The notes under the pieces: generated by a model
Seen by the model: the letters and a program-made list of their open reading frames with translations, nothing else
The model's database searches: none
Told to the model about the DNA's origin: nothing
In this document: piece by piece, positions 1 to 5,016 of the stretch
Numbering within the stretch: position 1 is the first letter of the stretch
Layout: each line of letters starts with the position of its first letter
Made by a program: the position numbers and the translations under genes
NCBI GenBank assembly: GCA_031277155.1
Contig: JAITMW010000020.1
Coordinates: 1-6,200 of the forward strand
Length of the DNA: 6,200 nucleotides
DNA from: Clostridiales bacterium
GTDB lineage: Bacteria; Bacillota; Clostridia; Lachnospirales; WRAX01
Reading direction: 5' to 3'

Positions 1-109
1 TGAATTTTGTCATCATATCATAGCTCGCGGTGGAGGGCGAAAGTATTTCAATTACAAGGTCGGGCGCGCCTTTGCAGCCCTTGTCGTCCAGCTTGTCGCG
101 GTCGCAAAC
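1..109. repeat. Direct repeat, copy A (identical to 557-665)
   Basis: These 109 bases are identical to 557-665 at an offset of 556. Both encode the catalytic half of a Uma2 protein, from CDRDK through the KF of MMTKF. Identity includes all third codon positions, pointing to recent duplication or gene conversion. The repeat may run on beyond the left edge. Confidence 0.95.
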
Positions 110-370
110 CACAAGCAAGTCCGGCTGCACAACCGTGTCGTCGCCTTTATCCGCATTTAGGCGCACATCAATGGGCAGAAAAACTTTACACTTTTTTCCA
201 TCGAGATGCTCACTAAATTTCCTGTAGAGACCCCCGGATATTATCTGGTGGATTGGCCTAGGCGCCGCCATAAAATAAATCTCGCCGTCAATCAATTCGC
301 ATCTTGGCTCGTTGTCCCATGCGTAGTAATCTTCATAGGTAAAATGCCCTTTCTCTTGTCGCAGCTGCAT
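1..370 (-). CDS. Uma2-family putative endonuclease, second tandem copy (3' end outside window)
   Basis: This is the first 123 codons of a Uma2 (DUF820) PD-(D/E)XK-type nuclease; the reading frame is open to the window edge, so the C-terminus is missing. The start is the ATG at 368-370, with GAGGAGG at 377-383 six bases upstream. That ribosome binding site lies inside the last codons of the preceding Uma2 gene, whose TGA (372-374) ends one base before this ATG, so translational coupling is likely. Visible family motifs are CELIDGE, VVQPD and APDLVIEILSPST, followed by a lysine in MMTKF, the usual acidic and basic residues of the fold. It is closely related to the neighbouring complete copy: the distal 109 bases are identical, while the middle is diverged. 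The family is assigned to nucleases by fold; its biological role is unknown. The family call is firm, the function is not. Confidence 0.88.
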   Translation of the reverse strand, partial: MQLRQEKGHFTYEDYYAWDNEPRCELIDGEIYFMAAPRPIHQIISGGLYRKFSEHLDGKKCKVFLPIDVRLNADKGDDTVVQPDLLVVCDRDKLDDKGCKGAPDLVIEILSPSTASYDMMTKF

Positions 371-371
371 A

Positions 372-929
372 TCACGCCTCCTCGAAGATGTCTTTCATGT
401 CGATTGTAAGCTCCGGCAGGATGCCAACAGGGATTTTGTCGGCCTCTCCAAACATTGTAACGAAGTATTCGCCGTCTCTTTGCTTGAAAATCTTTGCTTC
501 GCGCTCGTCCGGGCTGACAAACCAAATTTCTTTGACATTGGCGTCGCAATATTTTGTGAATTTTGTCATCATATCATAGCTCGCGGTGGAGGGCGAAAGT
601 ATTTCAATTACAAGGTCGGGCGCGCCTTTGCAGCCCTTGTCGTCCAGCTTGTCGCGGTCGCAAACAACCAGTATATCAGGCTGCACAACGGTGTTGTCGC
701 CCTTTTCCCAATTTAGGCGCACATCAAATGGGGCCACAAAAACCCTGCACTCTTTTCCTCGAAGATGCGCGCGAAATTCGGAACCCAAATTCAGCAGTAT
801 GGTTTGATGCTTGCCGCCGGGCGCCGCCATAAAATAAATCTCGCCGTCAATCAATTCGCATCTGGGCTCGTTGTCCCATGTGCAATAATCCGCATAGGTA
901 AAATGCTTTTTTTCCTGATTTGCCAACAT
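372..929 (-). CDS. Uma2-family putative endonuclease, complete copy
   Basis: This 185-residue protein has the usual length of the Uma2 (DUF820) family, placed in the PD-(D/E)XK nuclease superfamily. Motifs in order are CELIDGE (residues 24-30), HQ (41-42), FDVRLN (68-73), VQPDI (82-86), PDLVIEILSPST (104-115) and K123, then EIWFVSP (134-140), the typical end of the core. Candidate active-site residues by family analogy are E25, D85, E109 and K123. The ATG at 927-929 has AAGGAGG at 937-943, seven bases upstream and overlapping the last codons of glmL, which stops two bases before this start. It therefore looks like a downstream passenger of the glm transcript. There is no signal peptide or membrane segment, so it should be cytoplasmic. 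Family members often occur in many copies per genome; whether they cut DNA in vivo, and to what end, is not settled. Confidence 0.93.
   Translation of the reverse strand: MLANQEKKHFTYADYCTWDNEPRCELIDGEIYFMAAPGGKHQTILLNLGSEFRAHLRGKECRVFVAPFDVRLNWEKGDNTVVQPDILVVCDRDKLDDKGCKGAPDLVIEILSPSTASYDMMTKFTKYCDANVKEIWFVSPDEREAKIFKQRDGEYFVTMFGEADKIPVGILPELTIDMKDIFEEA
557..665. repeat. Direct repeat, copy B (identical to 1-109)
   Basis: This is the matching copy inside the complete Uma2 gene. A second conserved block follows after about 154 diverged bases: 820-880 matches 261-321 at 60 of 61 positions. The spacing differs by three bases, one codon, between the copies. Confidence 0.95.
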
Positions 930-931
930 TG

Positions 932-2329
932 CTATACCTCCTTAAAGCTGTTTTTCATGATTTGCAGCGCCGCCCGGGGATGAAAGCGGGAGAGCAACCC
1001 CATGGCTGCCAGGCAGTTTTGCACATCCAGCAGCATTGTAGGGCGCAGGGGCTTTAGGGCGTTGCCGTCGCGCGGGGCGTATGCCGTGTTTGCCATGATG
1101 GCGCGCGGGTTTGGAGCATTTATAACGGCGCCGCCGCTGCCAATTACATATCGTGCCTGGGTAAGGTCTTTGCCGCTTTGGGAGTGCATTTCCCCCGCCG
1201 GGGTATAGACCTTTTCGTTGAAGCCGGCGTGGCGCGCGGCGGATATGCGCAGGGCTTCCGCGGCAAAGGCGCTGTCCACATCGCTGTATTTTTCATATTC
1301 GCCCATGGGAAGTATGCCGGGGTCTGCGGCGCAAATTTCCAGCCATTTTGACACATCGTCCCGGCTTATGCCGTATTCCTGATAAAAGGCGTCGGCATTG
1401 CCCTCCAAAATAAGGTCATAAAGGGCTCCCAGGCTGTATCGCATACCCACATCGCCTTCCACCGTGCGCTTTGCAAAAGGCTCTGTAATGCCGTTGATAA
1501 AGGCGTTGGGGATTTTGGGGCTGCCGTCGGCCATGGAATAGGCATCTGTGGTGGCACCCCCCAGGTCATATGCCATAAGCTCGCCCAGGCCCTCCTCTCC
1601 ATCGCTGCCCCGTGAAAGCAGCTCGCAAGCCTCAAAAACAGCCAGGGGCGTAGGGATAATTTCGGCGTCCATAATTTCTTGCACACCATCCAGCCCCTTT
1701 GCCGTGATGATATTGGCGATGAAAAGGTCACGTATGGCGGCCTTTGCGGGCAATATGTTAAGCTTGCCAAATTGCGGCATCACATTTTCGCATACCACGG
1801 TGTTTTTGCCGCCCTCTTGCAAAATTTGTGCGGCCTGGGCTGCCGCGGAGCGATTGCCCGCGATTATCACGGAGAAATTGGCGGGCACGGCCGCGATTAC
1901 ACGGGCATTGTGCAGCAAAACCTTTTTGTTGCCCCCGTCTATGCCGCCTGTAAGCAGCATGATATCCGGCGCCGTGGCGAGAATTTCCGCGCTTTCGGCC
2001 TCCGTAAGCTCGTATGCATAGGTTTTTACGACCTTTGCGCCGGCGGAGGCCGCCGCCAACCGCGAGGCTTTTGCCGTTAAATCCGGCACAAGACCGGAGG
2101 ACACCATTTTCAGGCCGCCCGCGGCGGAGGAGGCCGCCAGGGACTTTGCGAAGTCTGTATGACCGATTTGCGCGGCAATTTCATTTTTGGCGGCATCAAA
2201 GCCCAGCCTTACGTCGGTTTCGATGGTGGTAAAGGCCTTTGCGAAGGCCACAATTTTGGCGCTGTCTATGTCCACCGCCGTCACCTTTGTGTATGTCGAG
2301 CCAAAATCTGTTAGCAAATAAATTTTCAT
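932..2329 (-). CDS. glmL: GlmL/MutL, reactivating ATPase-like accessory protein of glutamate (methylaspartate) mutase
   Basis: GlmL is an ASKHA-fold (actin/Hsp70/sugar kinase) protein encoded between the two subunits of adenosylcobalamin-dependent glutamate mutase; it is thought to act as an ATP-dependent reactivase or chaperone for the B12 enzyme. The 465 residues match the family's usual length. Nucleotide-binding motifs are visible: phosphate-1 TDFGSTYTK (residues 7-15), LTGGIDGG (126-133), phosphate-2 DLGGATTD (255-262), and the adenosine motif GSGGAV (397-402). RTVEGDVGMRYS (288-299) is also typical of the family. The ATG at 2327-2329 has AGAGGA at 2338-2343, eight bases upstream. It follows glmS by 36 nt, most of it a hairpin-forming repeat. 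The expected next gene, glmE (catalytic subunit), is replaced here by Uma2 genes. GlmL-like proteins also accompany other B12 mutases, but the adjacent GlmS favours glutamate mutase. Confidence 0.95.
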   Translation of the reverse strand: MKIYLLTDFGSTYTKVTAVDIDSAKIVAFAKAFTTIETDVRLGFDAAKNEIAAQIGHTDFAKSLAASSAAGGLKMVSSGLVPDLTAKASRLAAASAGAKVVKTYAYELTEAESAEILATAPDIMLLTGGIDGGNKKVLLHNARVIAAVPANFSVIIAGNRSAAAQAAQILQEGGKNTVVCENVMPQFGKLNILPAKAAIRDLFIANIITAKGLDGVQEIMDAEIIPTPLAVFEACELLSRGSDGEEGLGELMAYDLGGATTDAYSMADGSPKIPNAFINGITEPFAKRTVEGDVGMRYSLGALYDLILEGNADAFYQEYGISRDDVSKWLEICAADPGILPMGEYEKYSDVDSAFAAEALRISAARHAGFNEKVYTPAGEMHSQSGKDLTQARYVIGSGGAVINAPNPRAIMANTAYAPRDGNALKPLRPTMLLDVQNCLAAMGLLSRFHPRAALQIMKNSFKEV

Positions 2330-2344
2330 ATGATATGTCCTCTC

Positions 2345-2376
2345 GGGCGGCGCAACACCGCCCCCTTACGAAGGGG
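2345..2376. repeat. GC-rich double-hairpin palindromic repeat between glmS and glmL
   Basis: Two adjacent stems are visible: GGGCGG (2345-2350) pairs with CCGCCC (2358-2363) around a seven-base loop, and CCCCTT (2362-2367) pairs with AAGGGG (2371-2376) around ACG. The second stem contains the glmS stop codon. The same layout, a GGGCGG(C) stem followed by a CCCC/GGGG stem, occurs in the sulfatase gene at 4093-4119, so this appears to be a dispersed repeat of the REP kind. In the mRNA it would form a structure between glmS and glmL and could protect upstream RNA from 3' decay or lower glmL expression. That effect is inference. It lacks a U-tract and is not a typical terminator. Confidence 0.65.
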
Positions 2377-2839
2377 CCAAATCCTGCCGCAAATGCTCTA
2401 TGGCCACCAAAGGGTCTGTGCCCGGCGGATACACCCGATTAAACCCCATTTCCAAAAATACCTTTTCAACCTGCGCAAAGTCCTGCTTGCCGACGACAAG
2501 ATTGCCGCCCACATACATCAAAATGTCATAAAGGCCGGCCTCGTCGCATTTTTCGCGCAGGCCCTTGCAATCAATTTCGCCGTGGCCATACATGGACGAC
2601 ACTATGATGGCGTTTGCGTCCGATTCTATGGCCGCCTCCACAAATTCCTTCTGGCTGACCATGACCCCCAGGTTGATGACATTAAAACCCGCCTTGGTTA
2701 ATGTGTAATTTAGGATTTTGTTGCCCACGGCGTGGACATCGGCGCCGATGACGCCAAGCACCAGCGTTATCACATCTTCCTCTTCGTCATAGGCGGGTGC
2801 GACAATTGCCACATCCTCAATTTTTCCTATTTCTGCCAT
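2366..2839 (-). CDS. glmS: Glutamate mutase sigma (small, cobalamin-binding) subunit GlmS
   Basis: GlmS binds adenosylcobalamin and, with the catalytic GlmE dimer, interconverts L-glutamate and (2S,3S)-3-methylaspartate in clostridial glutamate fermentation. The B12 signature is DVHAVG (residues 34-39) with H36 as the predicted lower cobalt ligand, followed by family blocks GFNVINLGV (51-59), SSMYGHGEIDCKGLREKCDEAG (split here as SSMYGHGEIDC at 81-91 and KGLREKCDEAG at 92-102) and YVGGNLVVGKQ (109-119). The ATG at 2837-2839 is backed by GGGAGG at 2845-2850, five bases upstream. The protein is 157 residues, about 20 longer than the roughly 137-residue clostridial MutS I recall; the excess is an N-terminal tail ending in the acidic run YDEEEDV. 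The last codons and the TAA (2366-2368) lie inside a palindromic repeat. Here glmS denotes the mutase subunit, not glucosamine-6-phosphate synthase, which shares the symbol. Confidence 0.96.
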   Translation of the reverse strand: MAEIGKIEDVAIVAPAYDEEEDVITLVLGVIGADVHAVGNKILNYTLTKAGFNVINLGVMVSQKEFVEAAIESDANAIIVSSMYGHGEIDCKGLREKCDEAGLYDILMYVGGNLVVGKQDFAQVEKVFLEMGFNRVYPPGTDPLVAIEHLRQDLAPS

Positions 2840-2862
2840 ATTTTCCTCCCATTGAAAAATAT

Positions 2863-4839
2863 TTAGTTTCTAATAATTTCGCTTAAAGAATAATGAAAAT
2901 CATCCGTGCCAAACCACATGGCCTGTGTCAGGGCCTCCATGGCTATAACATGGTCATAATTCCAAACACTCCATACATTGCGGAAATTCTCGTGTATATC
3001 CACATAGTGATTCTCGGTCAGGGCCGAAAAATAGCGGCTTGCATACAACACATGGTGCCAATAGCGATTCAAGTATATGCCGCTGTGGCGCAGCATCTGC
3101 GCGCCCAAAAAATATGTGGAAAGGGTGCCCCAATCTTCGTCTGTCGGGGCAAAATTGCTCCACACCAGATATGGCATGGAAAACATCTTGCGCCTGTCGT
3201 CCTCATTCCACATGCCGGGGCGATGGTCGCTGATAAAGCCCAGGTCTTGGAAGAAGCGGTCGGTGTGCAGGCCCATAATCGGCATATGGTCGCCGAAAAA
3301 CACCACAATTGTGGGCGTGTCCCGTGCCTCGATGAAATCTATCAGCCGCCCAAGCTGTTTGTCAGCGTCATAAATGCCCTGGACAAAGGCGTCCACCCGG
3401 GCCAGCTCCTCCTCGTTAAGGAATGGGCTGTATGATGTCACATCCTGGGGCCAGCCATAATATTTATTGCCCCAATATTCCCAGTGGTTTTGCATGGAAA
3501 TGCCAAACAAAAACAGGGGTTGGCCGTCTTCTTCCGCCAGCAATATCTGGGCGATAATTTCGTCCGTAAAAAATTCGTCGGACACATAAAGGCCCTTATA
3601 TGCGGGCGTTACAAGCCTTCCTAGCTTGTCATAAAAATATTCGCCCAAATCCATATCCTCATAGGCGATGAAATCCTCAAAGCCCAGGCGCGGATACACC
3701 AAACCGCGAGCAAAGAAATATCTTGTAAAAGGATGCACCGCCACGGCGCGATATCCGTTGGCACGGAAAAGATGGGGCATGGCCGTTTGGATATCGCGGA
3801 AAAAATATCGCCCGGTGTTGCTGTAAGGCACATAATATGCGCTGCCCATGAAAAACAGCGGACTGCCCGTCAGAAATTCCAATTCGGTATTTGCGGTGCC
3901 GCCGCCAAAGACGGGCACAATCACGTCGCCGCTGATGTGGTCTGCGCTCAGGCGATGCAGATTGGACACGGGATTGGTGGAAAATTCAAGATTATAGATG
4001 ACATTGGGGTCCATAAAGGCCTCGGACATCACGACGATGACATTTGGTCTTGTATAGGGCGGCATGACGCCGCCCCCACCGCCGCCGTCATAGGGCGGCA
4101 TGACGCCGCCCCTACGGGGTTCCTCAAAAAACTGCATCGCCCGCGGCCCGGCAGTGGCGGCTTCCAAATTGCGGGCGGCATGGTCCATTGCGGCGGCGTG
4201 AAAGCCCAAAATAAATCCCGTGTCGCGGTATAATGCCGTCAGAGGGCCGCGAGGATGGATTTCCAGCGCGGGCATGATAACATCGTTGTAAAAATTGGAG
4301 GCAAAGGCAAGCACAAAGGCGGCAACGGCCCCGCAAAACATCAGCCAGCGCTTTGTAAAGCCGGGCTTAAACTTCAGGAAAATCAGCGGCAGATGCAAAA
4401 CCGCAACCAGCGCGAGGCGCAAAAGCAACGTCATTTCAATTATTATGTCCGTGTCCCGGGTTATCATCAGGGCTTCGCCCGCCAGCATAAGGTCTGTGGG
4501 GACAAAAACCTGCCCCGCAATCATCACTTTCAGGTTATTTATCACATATGCCCCGCCCAAAACCGCCGAGACAATGGCATATGACCAAAAGGCAGAGCCG
4601 GTGAGGGTGAAAACCGCCACGGCGCACAGGGCGATGAAAAGCGCGGAAAGCAGCACAACGCCAAGGTTGGACAGGGGCGCGGCCATAAGCCCTTCGACCG
4701 AGGCGGGATTAAGCCCTTCTAATATCAAAAACACAAACAAGGGAAGCACGCAGGCATATGCCCGCAACGCCCATTGCGCCCGCCGTTTTTGTGCCGCGTT
4801 ATTGATTATGTCCCACAATTGTCTTATCATAATTTTCAA
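2863..4839 (-). CDS. LTA-synthase-like membrane sulfatase (alkaline phosphatase superfamily)
   Basis: The 658-residue protein has the LtaS architecture: an N-terminal membrane domain with about five hydrophobic segments (near residues 27-41, 57-79, 83-102, 135-155 and 165-181) and an extracytoplasmic sulfatase domain from about 264. LtaS enzymes polymerise glycerol phosphate from phosphatidylglycerol onto a lipid anchor; related enzymes transfer other phospho-groups. Expected active-site motifs are present: NVIVVMSEAF (E273, metal), FGGGTANTE (T315, probable nucleophile), HPF (369-371), QNH (450-452) and FGDHMP (D516 and H517, metal). The GGGTANTE type is common in LtaS-like proteins of unproven substrate, so the polymer is uncertain. 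TTG (4837-4839) is the probable start, as GGAG at 4845-4848 is five bases away; the ATG at 4828-4830 is 14 away, and an in-frame stop lies at 4858-4860. Residues 244-262 come from an in-frame tandem repeat. Confidence 0.9.
   Translation of the reverse strand: MKIMIRQLWDIINNAAQKRRAQWALRAYACVLPLFVFLILEGLNPASVEGLMAAPLSNLGVVLLSALFIALCAVAVFTLTGSAFWSYAIVSAVLGGAYVINNLKVMIAGQVFVPTDLMLAGEALMITRDTDIIIEMTLLLRLALVAVLHLPLIFLKFKPGFTKRWLMFCGAVAAFVLAFASNFYNDVIMPALEIHPRGPLTALYRDTGFILGFHAAAMDHAARNLEAATAGPRAMQFFEEPRRGGVMPPYDGGGGGGVMPPYTRPNVIVVMSEAFMDPNVIYNLEFSTNPVSNLHRLSADHISGDVIVPVFGGGTANTELEFLTGSPLFFMGSAYYVPYSNTGRYFFRDIQTAMPHLFRANGYRAVAVHPFTRYFFARGLVYPRLGFEDFIAYEDMDLGEYFYDKLGRLVTPAYKGLYVSDEFFTDEIIAQILLAEEDGQPLFLFGISMQNHWEYWGNKYYGWPQDVTSYSPFLNEEELARVDAFVQGIYDADKQLGRLIDFIEARDTPTIVVFFGDHMPIMGLHTDRFFQDLGFISDHRPGMWNEDDRRKMFSMPYLVWSNFAPTDEDWGTLSTYFLGAQMLRHSGIYLNRYWHHVLYASRYFSALTENHYVDIHENFRNVWSVWNYDHVIAMEALTQAMWFGTDDFHYSLSEIIRN
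4054..4119. repeat. Tandem palindromic repeat inserted in frame in the sulfatase gene
   Basis: A 23-bp unit occurs identically at 4054-4076 and 4090-4112, a period of 36 bases. Each copy holds a perfect GGGCGGC/GCCGCCC stem (4057-4063 with 4069-4075; 4093-4099 with 4105-4111) around an ATGAC loop. The second copy is followed by CCCC-TAC-GGGG (4109-4119). On the coding strand the units give GGVMPPY twice, joined by a glycine run. The tract sits in the linker between membrane domain and catalytic domain and keeps the frame. It shares its two-stem design with the repeat at 2345-2376. Confidence 0.8.
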
Positions 4840-4848
4840 GTTTGCTCC
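4837..4848 (-). promoter_or_regulatory. Shine-Dalgarno that favours the TTG start of the sulfatase gene
   Basis: On the minus strand GGAG (4845-4848) lies five bases before TTG (4837-4839). The next in-frame candidate is an ATG three codons later, 14 bases from the GGAG, which is longer than usual. The choice changes only three residues of the protein. Confidence 0.55.
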
Positions 4849-4870
4849 AATCGTTTTTTATCGTAATTAC

Positions 4871-4899
4871 ATTTTAACAAATATGCCGAGCGGTTTCAA
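4871..4899 (-). promoter_or_regulatory. Putative sigma-A promoter for the sulfatase-glmSL-uma2 block
   Basis: On the minus strand TTGAAA (4894-4899) and TAAAAT (4871-4876) are separated by exactly 17 bases; each matches the vegetative consensus at five of six positions. Transcription would start near 4864, about 25 bases before the TTG codon. No comparably spaced promoter was found in the short gaps between the downstream genes, which supports, but does not prove, one long transcript. Confidence 0.5.
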
Positions 4900-4915
4900 C
4901 AAGAATATTAAGACT

Positions 4916-4944
4916 CACCGAAATTCCAATTCTTACATAATATG
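4916..4944 (+). promoter_or_regulatory. Possible sigma-K-like sporulation promoter upstream of the 5017 gene
   Basis: CACC (4916-4919) and CATAATATG (4936-4944) are separated by 16 bases. This resembles the sigma-K pattern recalled from Bacillus, an AC core at -35 and CATAnnnTA at -10, with one mismatch in the last position. No good sigma-A pair was found for this gene. The pattern is short and AT-rich sequence yields chance matches, so this is tentative. Confidence 0.22.
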
Positions 4945-5016
4945 GTTAGAGAGGCTATGCACGCAAGAAATTCAGATATTCCATAACAATTATAATTGAT
5001 TAGGGAGGTTTAGATT

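Larger units (their letters stand above)
4840..5016. other. AT-rich divergent intergenic region
   Basis: This 177-base gap separates the minus-strand block from the plus-strand gene and is visibly more AT-rich than the flanking coding DNA. It holds the two putative promoters listed and the ribosome binding site AGGGAGG (5002-5008), eight bases before the plus-strand ATG. A small perfect palindrome, AATTATAATT, lies at 4988-4997. No RNA gene, riboswitch fold or terminator was recognised. Confidence 0.7.

Noticed and set aside
1548..2080. Plus-strand open frames of 157 and 133 codons opposite glmL.
   Set aside because: They lie antisense to a gene with clear ASKHA motifs, have no ribosome binding site that stands out, and their Ser/Pro/Ala-rich composition is what the opposite frame of GC-rich coding DNA gives.
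4100..4102. Internal translation start at the ATG (M247) within the sulfatase repeat, giving a soluble catalytic domain.
   Set aside because: A G-rich run precedes the ATG, but it is part of a stable palindrome and not a good ribosome binding site; nothing else supports a second product.
4054..4112. CRISPR-like array, since the two 23-bp repeats have a 36-base period.
   Set aside because: There are only two copies, the unit between them is 13 bases, and the whole tract is translated in frame within a conserved gene.
4991..4996. Perfect TATAAT as the -10 box of the 5017 gene.
   Set aside because: Its start point would fall in or next to the ribosome binding site at 5002-5008, and no suitable -35 element is found 17 bases upstream.
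4295..4999. Plus-strand open frame of 234 codons running across the sulfatase start and the intergenic region.
   Set aside because: Most of it is antisense to the membrane domain of the sulfatase; the sequence has no recognisable domain and changes character in the AT-rich gap. It appears to be a shadow.
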